In this document: one piece after another, positions 16,957-25,610 of the stretch
How positions within the stretch are numbered: the stretch's first letter is position 1
Layout of the letters: every line of letters begins with the position of its first letter
Source: Halobacillus sp. Nhm2S1
GTDB lineage: Bacteria > Bacillota > Bacilli > Bacillales > Halobacillaceae
Length of the DNA stretch: 64,000 bases
Direction of reading: 5' to 3'
Assembly: GCF_019599545.1 (NCBI RefSeq)
Contig: NZ_JAIEZV010000004.1
Span: 186,001 to 250,000 of the forward strand
The notes under the pieces: generated by a model
Seen by the model: only the letters and a program-made list of their open reading frames with translations
The model's database searches: none
Told to the model about the DNA's origin: nothing
Position numbers and translations under genes: made by a program

Positions 16957-17736
16957 TCAACCTAAAATATTGTACCCCGAATCAACGTAGACAATCTCCC
17001 CTGTCACTCCGCGTGACAAGTGGCTCATCATGGCCAGTGTCATATCGCCGACCTCTTCCTGCGTTACATTCTTTTTCAGAGGAGCGGTTTCTTCAATTTT
17101 GTGTAAAATTTCATTGAAGCTTGGTACGCCTTTCGCTGCAAGGGTACGTACCGCACCAGCTGATATGGCATTGACTCTGATTTGATTTTTACCTAAATCA
17201 GAGGCCAAATAACGGACAGTAGCTTCAAGGGATGCCTTTGCTACCCCCATGACGTTGTAGCCTTCGACCACTCGTTCAGCCCCGAGATAACTCATGGCAA
17301 TCATCGATCCGCCTTCTGTCATATAAGGTTGACTGGCTTTTGCAACCGCAATAAGAGAATAAGCACTTGTGTCCTGTGCAAAAGCAAACCCATCGCGGGA
17401 AGTTTCGATGAAATCCCCTTTCAAATCCTCGGCATGGGCAAAAGCAATGGAATGACAGACGCCATGAATGACTCCGACTTTCTCACCGATCTCTGTAAAT
17501 GCTCTCTGAATACTTTCATCATTGTTCACATCACATTGGACGATGGCTTTCGCATCCAACCCACCTTCTGCCAGCAGCTTTTCAAGTTTTTTATAACTTC
17601 TTTCTTTTCGATATGTAAAAATAACGTTCGCTCCTGCCTGATAAAGGGATTTAGCCACGCCCCAGGCAAGACTTCTCTGGTTCGCCACACCCATGACAAC
17701 GATGTTCTTATCTTTCATTTGTAAAATATCTTCCAT
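16957..17736 (-). CDS. fabI: Enoyl-[acyl-carrier-protein] reductase FabI
   Basis: 259 residues, an FabI-type SDR. VVMGVANQRSLAWGVAKSL is the characteristic nucleotide-binding loop, SIAFAHAEDLKGDF follows, and the catalytic block GYNVMGVAKASLEATVRYLA has the Tyr-x6-Lys pair. RVNAISAGAVRTLAAKG and the C-terminal VTGEIVYVDSGY complete the match. It performs the last reduction of each fatty-acid elongation cycle, at the acyl-ACP level, and is the usual triclosan target. ATG 17736 has GGAGG five bases upstream; the alternative TTG 17751 overlaps that site. Monocistronic. Confidence 0.92.
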   Translation of the reverse strand: MEDILQMKDKNIVVMGVANQRSLAWGVAKSLYQAGANVIFTYRKERSYKKLEKLLAEGGLDAKAIVQCDVNNDESIQRAFTEIGEKVGVIHGVCHSIAFAHAEDLKGDFIETSRDGFAFAQDTSAYSLIAVAKASQPYMTEGGSMIAMSYLGAERVVEGYNVMGVAKASLEATVRYLASDLGKNQIRVNAISAGAVRTLAAKGVPSFNEILHKIEETAPLKKNVTQEEVGDMTLAMMSHLSRGVTGEIVYVDSGYNILG

Positions 17737-17790
17737 AGTAACCTCCAACAATGTGTTTTCTTAGTTATACCTTATTCCAAAGAGGAATGT

Positions 17791-18462
17791 CTACTCTTCA
17801 TCCAACTCTACATGAGAAAACCTGCCATCATGTGACTCAAATCGGTTCCCATGCTGGACCCTCAAAGGGGTATGGAACAAGGGGCCATCACAAACGAATG
17901 TGTGAAACTCACCATTTTCTCCGCAAGGGTCAATATCAGAGGGTAAGGAATGCAGAAACCCCTGATCATAAAGAATTCCGGGGAGTCGTTGATCCAGCTT
18001 CAGTGTATCAACGGTAGTGACCACTGCCTGAAATCCATTTCCAATGACCTCTGAGGCCACTTTCTGTGAACCCATCCCCCATAAAGGATAAACGCCCGTC
18101 ATCTTATTCTTTTTCAATAATTGGTCTCGGAATGATCGAATATCTTCAAGGAACAGATCAGCGTACACCACTTTGCTGATTTTTCTTTCCCTGAAGCCTT
18201 CAAACATTTTTTTCATAACCATGTTATAGACCTGATTCGATGGACGTTCCGGGACCATGACAATCTCAAGTGGTAGGCCAAGGGCATCCGCCTGCTTCAT
18301 GAGCAGATTCTGACTGACTTCATGGACAGGTAAACGCAAAGAATGTTCAGAGATGGTGGAAAAAAGGCCCGCGATCTCATAATTTTCATCATCCATCACT
18401 TTCTGCAAGGCCAGGGCCGAATCTTTTCCACCGCTCCAGGAGACGATCACTTTCTCTGGCAT
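17791..18462 (-). CDS. Dph6/diphthine-ammonia-ligase-like ATP pyrophosphatase
   Basis: 223 residues of the adenine-nucleotide alpha-hydrolase group related to archaeal MJ0570 and eukaryotic Dph6. The PP-loop SGGKDS is at 10-15 and downstream blocks include KVVYADLFLEDIRSFRDQLL, YPLWGMGSQKVASEVI and DPCGENGEFHTFVCDGP, the last strongly conserved in the family. These enzymes adenylate a carboxylate and transfer ammonia to make an amide. Bacteria have no diphthamide, so the substrate is unknown; B12-related or small-molecule amidation has been suggested for some homologues. It is the third gene of a tight unit, 17 bases after the GNAT. Confidence 0.82.
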   Translation of the reverse strand: MPEKVIVSWSGGKDSALALQKVMDDENYEIAGLFSTISEHSLRLPVHEVSQNLLMKQADALGLPLEIVMVPERPSNQVYNMVMKKMFEGFRERKISKVVYADLFLEDIRSFRDQLLKKNKMTGVYPLWGMGSQKVASEVIGNGFQAVVTTVDTLKLDQRLPGILYDQGFLHSLPSDIDPCGENGEFHTFVCDGPLFHTPLRVQHGNRFESHDGRFSHVELDEE

Positions 18463-18479
18463 TTTCCAATCACTTCCTT

Positions 18480-18992
18480 TTATGAATGTAAATGCAGTGC
18501 CATGTGGATCAGATTCTCACTTTTGCCGTTCTTCCGAATGTAATCTTGAAAGCATCCTTCCTTTTGAAAACCGAGAGACTCATAAAGGTGGATGGCTCGT
18601 GCATTGGAAGCCGATACATTCAACCGTATAATATCAAGCCCATCCGTTCGCCGGCATCTTGCTATCATGGCGGTTACGAGTTCCCGTCCAATCCCCAAGT
18701 TTCTTACGTCCTTTTTCACACTAACACCGAATGTGCCTTGATGTCTTGTGGCAGATAGAGAACCCAGATTAAAGTTTAAAAAACCGACCACCTCCCTGTC
18801 CCTTTCTGCCACCAGAAAAAACTCAGGTTCTTCATGCCGGCTGATCCATGCTTTTTCTTTTTCCAGAGAATCGTGGAATTCAGAGAGATGTTTCAACCCA
18901 TATCCTTCAGATAAAATTTCCTTAGCAATCATCATCGTATTAGGTGCATCTTTTGGATGCCCCTTACGAATCACACATGAGGGCACGGTCAT
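18480..18992 (-). CDS. GNAT family N-acetyltransferase in the C45 / Dph6-like unit
   Basis: 170 residues, GNAT fold. VSVKKDVRNLGIGRELVTAM is the acetyl-CoA loop, followed by IIRLNVSASNARAIHLYESL and the GFQKEG turn. Its ATG overlaps the stop of the C45-type gene in an ATGA arrangement, so translation of the two is probably coupled. Coupling suggests acetylation in the same pathway as its neighbours; the acceptor is unknown. Confidence 0.82.
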   Translation of the reverse strand: MTVPSCVIRKGHPKDAPNTMMIAKEILSEGYGLKHLSEFHDSLEKEKAWISRHEEPEFFLVAERDREVVGFLNFNLGSLSATRHQGTFGVSVKKDVRNLGIGRELVTAMIARCRRTDGLDIIRLNVSASNARAIHLYESLGFQKEGCFQDYIRKNGKSENLIHMALHLHS

Positions 18993-20056
18993 TTCTTACC
19001 ACTCCAATAAGCGCCGTCCTCCATGTGAGCAAAAGGAATGTCGGTATCCACTTCTCCAACTACCTTTTCATCTTCGAGGTCCTCTCCATTCAACCAACGA
19101 GAGAAATCAAATTCCATCGGTTCTCGATCCCCACCTAAAGCAAACCAGGCTTTGTTTTCTTTTGGTAAGTATCCGGATGTGTGAATGGTTCCTGCCCAAT
19201 TGCTGTACAGTTTAGAAAATACACCTCGATCTGTATCATTCATTAACCGGAAAGCATCATTAGCACATTGGATTTTTTCACGATTTGATTGGATCGCATC
19301 CATACGCTTCTTAGAATCCACAAGATGATTTCGATTTTCCTTTTTCATAATTTCAAAATGGTTCGTACACACGTCCGCTTCCCTTACCTCTACTCCCCGG
19401 GGAGAAGCCTCCACTACATAAGTCACATTGCTTTTGTCAAATACAATGTAACTAAATGAGTGGCGGTGAGGGATCTCACGTAGCATTTGAACAGCTTCTG
19501 TTACGTTCGCGCAGGACTCAAGCACAAGTCGTCCAATCATACAACAAATAAAGCCGTCCCCAGGGCGTTTGCGGTGCATGAAATTATAGCCCATCACAAG
19601 CCCTTTTTCATTCATCCCATCCATACGTCCGGTAATGCGCTGTGTCGGCCCTATGATACTGTATCCTTGATCGGTCGGTTGAAAAAGGCTGTACCGGCCC
19701 TCGTACGTTTTAGGCATATAATCATAATTCCGAATGAAATAGCCGTCTCCAGTCATAATCGAGCATCCACTCCGCTTGTAATCGATGCGGTATCCACCGA
19801 ATTCCATCATCACTTTTTCCATCGGCCATTCCAACGCATACTTCAGTCCAAGAAGTTCGTCCCATACACCTGGTGCAAAGCGTGTGATCGCTTCCTTCAC
19901 TTCCTGCTCTTCTACAATAAAGCGAGGCTTCCTCACCCGCCATTGTTTCTCTCTATTCTTCACTGTCCACGAATCTCTCAGCTGTTGACCTTGAAAGAAC
20001 CCAAAATCATAATGAGTGCCTCTAAATTGCAAAAGATCGCTATGTATTTTTTTCAT
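18989..20056 (-). CDS. C45-family autoproteolytic acyltransferase/hydrolase
   Basis: 355 residues of the acyl-CoA:6-aminopenicillanate acyltransferase (peptidase C45) superfamily. The precursor should be cleaved before Cys98 in RSGCSIMTGDGYFIRNYDYM, giving an N-terminal-nucleophile Cys. Other family blocks are GPTQRITGRMDGMNEKGLVM, VLESCANVTEAVQML and the late TNHF. There is no signal peptide, so it acts in the cytosol. These enzymes hydrolyse or exchange amide bonds of acylated amines. ATG 20056 follows AAAGGAAAC; the open frame extends 48 bases further without a ribosome site. It leads a three-gene unit with a GNAT and a Dph6-like enzyme. Confidence 0.82.
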   Translation of the reverse strand: MKKIHSDLLQFRGTHYDFGFFQGQQLRDSWTVKNREKQWRVRKPRFIVEEQEVKEAITRFAPGVWDELLGLKYALEWPMEKVMMEFGGYRIDYKRSGCSIMTGDGYFIRNYDYMPKTYEGRYSLFQPTDQGYSIIGPTQRITGRMDGMNEKGLVMGYNFMHRKRPGDGFICCMIGRLVLESCANVTEAVQMLREIPHRHSFSYIVFDKSNVTYVVEASPRGVEVREADVCTNHFEIMKKENRNHLVDSKKRMDAIQSNREKIQCANDAFRLMNDTDRGVFSKLYSNWAGTIHTSGYLPKENKAWFALGGDREPMEFDFSRWLNGEDLEDEKVVGEVDTDIPFAHMEDGAYWSGKK

Positions 20057-20139
20057 TATCGTTTCCTTTCTAACCGTTTCTGCCTTCAATGTACCAGATT
20101 TCACTTCGAAATTGAACTATCCACCATCGTTATTAAACA

Positions 20140-20202
20140 TAATGGCAGAATTGTGTAAGAATTGGTTTCGAGACTGAGTCTTCCACAATCGAGAGCTTAG
20201 GT
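20140..20202 (+). repeat. Remnant of the dispersed element (family member 4)
   Basis: AATGGCAGAATTGTGTAAGA is joined almost directly to TTTCGAGACTGAGTCTTCCA, i.e. the two ends of the element with the middle deleted. The rest of the 336-bp gap (20203-20392) holds the leader of the next gene; AGAAAGCGTTTTCG near 20345 resembles a cre half but has several mismatches. Confidence 0.65.
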
Positions 20203-20392
20203 GAAAGAATTTGTTAAGGATGAGACATTTAGACTTTTAAATATTTTTGGAGAGGGAATCGAATAATAAGGAAAGATGAGAGAATTTGCTTAATCATTCT
20301 AGTTTTTCACCAGTAATTTTGGTACTCTAAAGGTTGTAACAATCAGAAAGCGTTTTCGATAAGGGGATTAAGGAAAAGGTGGTGGAACAAAG

Positions 20393-21451
20393 ATGAAAGA
20401 AGTCGTTATTTTGGGGGGCGGCTATGGCGGTATGAACACTCTGCACGGGTTGCTCGATCAAATCCCAGAAGATGTACATATCACTGTCGTCGACAGGAAT
20501 CCTTACCATTCATTAAAAACTGAATTTTACACCATAGCAGCAGGAACAGAGTCTGACCGTCATGCGCGCGTTGATTTTCCGAAACACGAGCAAGTCACTT
20601 ATGTCTTTGATGAAGTGGAGAAAATCGACACAGATAATGAGACTATTATCATCAAAGGTGGGGAAAAAAGCCTTCCTTACGATTACTTATTAATTGGTCT
20701 AGGCTGTGAGGATAACTATCACGGCATCGAAGGAGCACGAGAATTCACAGAAAGTGTGCAGACGTTCTCGAAAGCAAGGAGTGCGGGCTTCGCTATTAAC
20801 AACCTTGGGGCCTATGGAAAGGTGACTGTTGTCGGAGCTGGATTAAGTGGGATCGAGGTCGCTTCAGAAGTGCGAGAAAGCAGACCCGATTTGAATATTC
20901 GCTTATTGGACCGTGGCGAAACGGTATTGAAGGCCTTCGATTCTAAGATTCAAGATTACGTGGAGAAGTGGTTTAAAGATAATGAAGTAGAAGTCATCCA
21001 CGGAGCAAACGTAGAATACGTTGAAAAAGACGGCGTATGCAACAATGGGGTTTGTTATTTGAACGATGTGACTGTATGGACCGCAGGAGTCCGTCCAAAC
21101 TTCCTTGTCAGAGAGCTTCCTTTTGAAAAGGATGACCAGGAAAAAGTTATCGTCAATGATTTTTACCAAGTGCCCACCCATCAAAATGTCTATGTTGTAG
21201 GGGATTGCGCAGCCTCCGAACACTCTCCTAGTGCGCAGCTTGCCGGCCAGCAAGGAGAGAAGGTTGCCGACGTACTCAATGCCGTCCTTAGAGACCGCGT
21301 ACCTGAACGTCCGTCTGAGGTGAAACTTAAAGGGGCCCTCGGCTCTCTTGGGAAGAACGACGGATTTGGCAACATGCTTCAAAAACCTATGACAGGCGTC
21401 CTTCCTCGACTCGCCAAATCAGGAGTTCTCTGGTTAAGCAAACGACACTAA
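20393..21451 (+). CDS. YutJ-like NAD(P)/FAD-dependent dehydrogenase (type II NADH dehydrogenase family)
   Basis: 352 residues. FAD is bound by VVILGGGYGGMNTLHGLL near the N-terminus, NAD(P) by VVGAGLSGIEVASEVRESRP (about 145-164), and the FAD-closing strand is NVYVVGDCAASEHSPSAQLA. DRNPYHSLKTEFYTIAAGT and the LKGALGSLGKNDGFG tail match B. subtilis YutJ rather than Ndh. It probably oxidises a reduced nicotinamide at the membrane face and passes electrons to quinone; the true acceptor is not proven for YutJ. It starts ATG 20393 after AAAGGTGG, is single and is closed by a terminator. Confidence 0.85.
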   Translation: MKEVVILGGGYGGMNTLHGLLDQIPEDVHITVVDRNPYHSLKTEFYTIAAGTESDRHARVDFPKHEQVTYVFDEVEKIDTDNETIIIKGGEKSLPYDYLLIGLGCEDNYHGIEGAREFTESVQTFSKARSAGFAINNLGAYGKVTVVGAGLSGIEVASEVRESRPDLNIRLLDRGETVLKAFDSKIQDYVEKWFKDNEVEVIHGANVEYVEKDGVCNNGVCYLNDVTVWTAGVRPNFLVRELPFEKDDQEKVIVNDFYQVPTHQNVYVVGDCAASEHSPSAQLAGQQGEKVADVLNAVLRDRVPERPSEVKLKGALGSLGKNDGFGNMLQKPMTGVLPRLAKSGVLWLSKRH

Positions 21452-21485
21452 AAAAGATCGATCACGTTCATGTGATCGATCTTTT
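21449..21485. terminator. Bidirectional terminator
   Basis: AAAAAGATCGATCACG paired with its near-perfect complement, between the convergent YutJ-like and ATP-grasp genes. Confidence 0.92.
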
Positions 21486-21487
21486 TG

Positions 21488-22432
21488 TTATACATGTGAC
21501 TTCTCTAAAAGCCCTCCGAGGTACTTTGCCAGCTCAAGCATGCCATAAGTTCCTGCTATTGCTTCAGCATCCGAATTGTAGTTTGTATTCGTGTTCACAT
21601 CATAGGTGTAAAAACGACCTTCGTTATCCTGAATCGCTTCAATCCCAGCTACGTCAATGTTGTTTTCTCGTAAGAATCTTTCATAATCATCAACGATGGA
21701 TGGTCGATAATTTTCAAGAACTTCAAACTTTGCTTTAGGTGTTTGTGGTTCCGCATCCGTCGGGCAGTACAGGTCTTCAATCGAACAAGCGTCTGCCGGG
21801 CATAGTTCAAATCCTTCAGACGTATCCACTTTCACCCCATAGACAAACTTTCCACCTACGAATTCATGACGGACAATATAAGGCTCTGGAGCCTCAATAT
21901 ATTGTTGGATCAATGTAATCCCATCGACTGGATCCTCAAAAGATTCACCATCCAAGTATTCACGCAACGCTTCCGTAGAATGAAAAAGCTGAACTCCCTG
22001 CCCTTTTCCGGCACGGTTGTGTTTCGTTATGAATGATTCCATGTCCAACTGCCGCGCAGCATCCAGAATATTTTCTTTCCCTACAGCCGTAATCGTTTTC
22101 GGGGTGCGAATGCCCGCTTGATTTAAAGCCATGTATTGATTGACCTTGCTTACTTCAAGCCTTAAAGCACGGCTGCCATTTACTATGGTGCGGTCATGGC
22201 GTTCGAGCCAGGCAAGCACCGCTTCAGTAAACTCAGGCGCATAACGATGATTCCTTGTGTGAGAAGAAGCACTGATGCGGTTGTAAAAAACCCCTTCCGG
22301 TGGCTCGCTTGTCAAATCAAGCGTTCCCTGATCTAAATGCCAAAGTTCATATGGTAAATCGAGTTCTTCTAAACGCTCCGTTAAATGATCGGTCCATTCA
22401 TCGTTCTCATGGAGGATATAAATTTTGCTCAT
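21488..22432 (-). CDS. ATP-grasp domain protein (RimK-like ligase)
   Basis: 314 residues. The N-terminal part (1-90) is a Rossmann-like pre-ATP-grasp region with VFYNRISASSHTRNHRYA. The ATP-grasp core follows, with MESFITKHNRAGKGQGVQLF (lysine and glycine-rich loop) and VAGIEAIQDNEGRFYTYDVN with NTNTNYN (the metal-binding Asp/Asn end). Such enzymes join a carboxylate to an amine through an acyl phosphate; the substrate is unknown. ATG 22432 follows AAAGGAG with eight bases spacing; the preceding 42 bases of open frame are leader. It stands alone, next to a full copy of the dispersed element. Confidence 0.8.
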   Translation of the reverse strand: MSKIYILHENDEWTDHLTERLEELDLPYELWHLDQGTLDLTSEPPEGVFYNRISASSHTRNHRYAPEFTEAVLAWLERHDRTIVNGSRALRLEVSKVNQYMALNQAGIRTPKTITAVGKENILDAARQLDMESFITKHNRAGKGQGVQLFHSTEALREYLDGESFEDPVDGITLIQQYIEAPEPYIVRHEFVGGKFVYGVKVDTSEGFELCPADACSIEDLYCPTDAEPQTPKAKFEVLENYRPSIVDDYERFLRENNIDVAGIEAIQDNEGRFYTYDVNTNTNYNSDAEAIAGTYGMLELAKYLGGLLEKSHV

Positions 22433-22547
22433 CGAACCGACTCCTTTCCATTTCTTCTTGTTACTTATCATCATATCATAAAAATCCTATAAGGTTACTA
22501 GGAATAAGCTCATTACAAAGAAATACCAACTCCCACAAACGCTCCCT

Positions 22548-22837
22548 TTACTTGAAGACTCAGTTTCGATACTTTTGTTGAGCGGTGGGGGCTGCGGGGA
22601 ATAACTCGCTTTCCGCGGGAGCGCGGTGAGCCTCCTCGGACTGCATCCTGTGGGGTCTCACCCTGCACTTTTTTCCCGCAGGAGTCTCGCCATTCCCCTC
22701 CGCCCCTTTTCGATGTAAGTGTCTCAAAACCACTCCCCCACAGGAAAGCGAAGTAGCTTCCCAGCCTCCCCTGACGCCTAACAAGGCAACAAACCCGGAA
22801 ACTTCTCGAAACTGAGTATTCAAGAATCCTGCCATTA
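22548..22837 (-). repeat. Dispersed non-coding element, full-length copy (family member 5)
   Basis: About 290 bp. On the plus strand the left end reads CTTGAAGACTCAGTTTCGAT and the right end CTCGAAACTGAGTATTCAAG, an inverted terminal repeat of about 18 bp with one difference. Inside are several G/C-rich snapping stems (CTCGCTTTCCGCGGGAG, GAGCCTCCTCGGACTGC, CCCGCAGGAGTCTCGCC). Read on the minus strand it matches 105-300 with its 5' half and 480-650 with its 3' half. No transposase is encoded. It fills most of the 463-bp gap between the ATP-grasp and cstA genes. Confidence 0.85.
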
Positions 22838-22860
22838 TCTTTAATAAGATGGAAAAGAAT

Positions 22861-22892
22861 AAAAGCCGCTTGCCTGAGGCTAAGCGGCTTTT
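22861..22892 (-). terminator. Terminator of cstA
   Basis: AAAAGCCGCTT paired with AAGCGGCTTTT around GCCTGAGGCT, which itself can pair. Confidence 0.88.
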
Positions 22893-22895
22893 AGA

Positions 22896-24341
22896 TTATC
22901 CTGCTTTTGAGGTAATGATGGTATCTTCTTTTCTCACTTTCTGTTTAATTACCTGCCATACGAACCATGTGGCAACGGCAACCCAGATGACCGATCCTAA
23001 GATCATAGAAGTGGAATACTCCATACCAAACCCTTCAGGAGCGTAGAAAATATAAGAGCTTACTACAGCCGTCATGAACAGAGCAGGAACACTACAGATC
23101 CAGTGGAATTTGTGATTCTTCAACAAATACATGGCTCCTGTCCAAAGCATCACTGTGGCTACCACCTGGTTGGACCATCCTACATATCTCCAAAGAAAGC
23201 TGTAATCCATTTGCGTTAACAGGAACGTTGGAACCGTAACCGGGATTGCGAATAGCAGGGGGGTCCATTTTCCGTCGAATTTCTTTTTACTGACCTGACG
23301 GGCAAAATCAACAAGCATCATACGTGAAGATCGTAGTGCTGTATCCCCCGTAGTAATTGGAAGGATAATGACACCAAGAACGGCAAGGATTCCACCCAGC
23401 GTACCAAGTGTCGTGCTGCTGATTTCATTAATGACACCGGCTGGGCCTCCTTCTGCCAGTGCGGTTTGAAGACCTCCTGTGTTACCGAAGAAGGTCATGC
23501 CCGCAGCTGCCCAGATTAAAGCAATAATTCCTTCAGCAATCATGGCTCCATAAAACACTTTTCTTCCTTCACTCTCTTTTTTCAATGTTCGAGCGAGTAT
23601 TGGACTCTGTGTACTGTGAAAGCCTGATATCGCTCCGCATGAAATCGTCACCATCAGCATCGGCCAGATTGGTAATTCATCTGGATGAAGATTGCTGACC
23701 GTCAAATTAGGAATGGGGTGGTCGAAGAAGAACATCCCTATCCCTATGGAGACAGCCATGAATATTAAGATGGCTCCAAAGATCGGGTACACTTTTCCAA
23801 TAATTTTGTTGATAGGTAGAAGAGTAGCAATAAGAAAATATGAAAAAATGATTAATACAGATGTAAAAAATCCTAGTGGCGTGATTTCTGCCATCAACTG
23901 AGCCGGACCAGCCGTAAAGGCTGCAGCTACTAAAATCATAAGGCCAATGGATAACAGATTAATCACCGAACGAGCGGGACGGCCTAAGTACTTCCCTACA
24001 AGTGTCGGGTACTGAGCTCCGCCATGACGAAGGGAAAGCATTCCTGAGAAATAATCGTGGACAGCTCCAGCAAAAATGGAGCCAACAACGATCCAGATAA
24101 ATGCTACGGGACCATATAACGCTCCCATCACAGCTCCGAATATAGGTCCAAGCCCAGCGATATTTAATAGCTGGATAAGACTCGCTTTCCACCAGCTCAT
24201 CGGCACATAGTCAAAACCATCGTTCTTTTCATATGCAGGTGTCTTTTTCTGATCATTGATTCCGAAAATTCGTTCAACCACCTTTGCATAAAAAAGATAT
24301 CCGACGACAAGTAAAACAATAGATGCGATAAATGTGATCAT
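22896..24341 (-). CDS. cstA: CstA-family carbon starvation / pyruvate or peptide transporter
   Basis: 481 residues, about 13 membrane segments. CstA signatures include GDFF-equivalent AGAVHDYFSGMLSLRHGGAQ, LLNIAGLGPIFGAVMGALYG near the start, and TTGDTALRSSRMMLVD towards the end. It is the short form (E. coli CstA and BtsT are about 700 residues and B. subtilis CstA about 600). Family members import pyruvate or peptides when carbon is scarce; which one cannot be told here. ATG 24341 follows AAAGGAGG; 69 bases of open frame upstream are discounted. The gap 24342-24555 must hold its promoter, but I see no convincing box. Confidence 0.85.
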   Translation of the reverse strand: MITFIASIVLLVVGYLFYAKVVERIFGINDQKKTPAYEKNDGFDYVPMSWWKASLIQLLNIAGLGPIFGAVMGALYGPVAFIWIVVGSIFAGAVHDYFSGMLSLRHGGAQYPTLVGKYLGRPARSVINLLSIGLMILVAAAFTAGPAQLMAEITPLGFFTSVLIIFSYFLIATLLPINKIIGKVYPIFGAILIFMAVSIGIGMFFFDHPIPNLTVSNLHPDELPIWPMLMVTISCGAISGFHSTQSPILARTLKKESEGRKVFYGAMIAEGIIALIWAAAGMTFFGNTGGLQTALAEGGPAGVINEISSTTLGTLGGILAVLGVIILPITTGDTALRSSRMMLVDFARQVSKKKFDGKWTPLLFAIPVTVPTFLLTQMDYSFLWRYVGWSNQVVATVMLWTGAMYLLKNHKFHWICSVPALFMTAVVSSYIFYAPEGFGMEYSTSMILGSVIWVAVATWFVWQVIKQKVRKEDTIITSKAG

Positions 24342-24555
24342 CGCTGAGCCTCCTTTCAAATTTGAATGTAAGAAGTATTCTAGCGATGATTTTGTCGAAT
24401 CACAACCCATTTTTCTGAATATTTATATTTTTATCTTTTTTTTCTTAAAAATTAAGCGCTACCAAGATTATTTAGCGGTGTTTTTACTTTCTATCGCTTA
24501 AATAAGTGGGGCACTGTTTTTCACATGATTGGAACCAGGAAAAAAATTGAACATA

Positions 24556-24583
24556 AAAAAACTCCTGCGTCACTCGCAGGAGT
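24556..24583 (-). terminator. Terminator of the spo0E-like gene
   Basis: AACTCCTGCG paired with CGCAGGAGTT; on the minus strand it is followed by a seven-base U run. It confirms a minus-strand transcript from 24896. Bases 24584-24728 between it and the stop codon hold no convincing ORF. Confidence 0.85.
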
Positions 24584-24728
24584 TCATGTTTCTTATGTAA
24601 CCTGCCACCCTGTAGAAATGGTTAAGTTTCCCGCAGTCGTTTCGATTGCCAGGGCGGCATTGATTTTAAGATACCATAGTGGCTGTATTCATTCAAACAC
24701 ATATTGCCCTATGTACTCTTCACCTGTC

Positions 24729-24896
24729 TTAATTGGAACATTGGTATTGTCTCTTTTCACGAAAACGATTTAATAAATCATCTAATTCTTGTGAAATTCT
24801 CAATAGTTCATCATCCGTTGGATTATTGTTGTAGATTTCATACATGCGCATTCTCAATTCTTCTATTTGTTTCTCTAACCGCTCTTTGTAAGGCAT
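24729..24896 (-). CDS. Spo0E-like aspartyl-phosphate phosphatase
   Basis: 55 residues. After GGAGATGAAATT it starts MPYKERLEKQIEELR and contains MRMYEIYNNNPTDDELLRIS followed by QELDDLLNRF, the Spo0E family helical hairpin with the SQELD signature. Such proteins dephosphorylate Spo0A-P and delay sporulation. It is too small for standard gene finders but has a strong ribosome site and its own terminator. It points to an endospore former. Confidence 0.88.
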   Translation of the reverse strand: MPYKERLEKQIEELRMRMYEIYNNNPTDDELLRISQELDDLLNRFREKRQYQCSN

Positions 24897-25174
24897 AATT
24901 TCATCTCCTTCATTCGTACCATACCCTAAATAATCTACTCTAAACTACTATTTTAAAATAATTTTCAGAAATAATGATGTCCCATCTCATTTAACCAGGA
25001 TATACGTATTGTATCGGACAAAAATGCTACAAAATAAGCATTATTCGCTATTTTCTATTTGATTTATGGAGGTTTCTCAAATCTATTGTCGATATTTCCC
25101 GGGTAATCATTCTATTTCTCTATCACAGAAATCGTGATAGGATGATTAAAAACCTACATAAAGGAGTGGCAGTC

Positions 25175-25555
25175 ATGTTTAAAGCTGTTTCAACGAATCA
25201 AGCACCAAGTGCAATTGGTCCATATTCTCAGGCCACAGACCTCGGGAATATCGTTTTTATTTCCGGACAGATCCCGCTAGACCCCGAGACGATGGAATTT
25301 GTCTCTAATGATATTCAAGAACAGACACACCAAGTGATGAAAAACATTCTTGCGATACTTGAAGAAGTAAACCTTTCTTTCAAGAATGTTGTAAAAATGA
25401 ACATCTACTTGGACTCGATGGATGATTTTGCGGTAGTCAATGATGTTTATGCGAGTTATTTGACTGAGCCTTATCCGGCTCGTGCTGCTGTGGAAGTTAG
25501 CAAACTCCCTAAAGGAGCAAAAGTGGAAATAGAAGCCATTGCTACACGAGGCTGA
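25175..25555 (+). CDS. ridA: RidA family enamine/imine deaminase
   Basis: 126 residues. SAIGPYSQATDLGNIVFISG is the N-terminal RidA block, and YPARAAVEVSKLPKGAKVEI carries the substrate-binding Arg103, with Glu120 following. It hydrolyses reactive 2-aminoacrylate and related enamines released by PLP enzymes. ATG 25175 has AAGGAG eight bases upstream, so the extra 11 codons of open frame are leader. An inverted repeat CTATCAC / GTGATAG (25119-25139) lies just upstream and could be an operator. Single gene with its own terminator. Confidence 0.9.
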   Translation: MFKAVSTNQAPSAIGPYSQATDLGNIVFISGQIPLDPETMEFVSNDIQEQTHQVMKNILAILEEVNLSFKNVVKMNIYLDSMDDFAVVNDVYASYLTEPYPARAAVEVSKLPKGAKVEIEAIATRG

Positions 25556-25610
25556 ATCTATAGTTATATATATTCGAAAAATGCATTGTTTTTCTGTCCA
25601 TTTTATTCCA

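Noticed and set aside
22560-22835. 91-codon minus-strand ORF across the full-length element
   Set aside because: The same element elsewhere is frameshifted or deleted, and there is no ribosome site.
24584-24728. Short minus-strand ORF downstream of the spo0E-like gene
   Set aside because: About 26 codons, no good ribosome site, and simply 3' untranslated sequence before the terminator.
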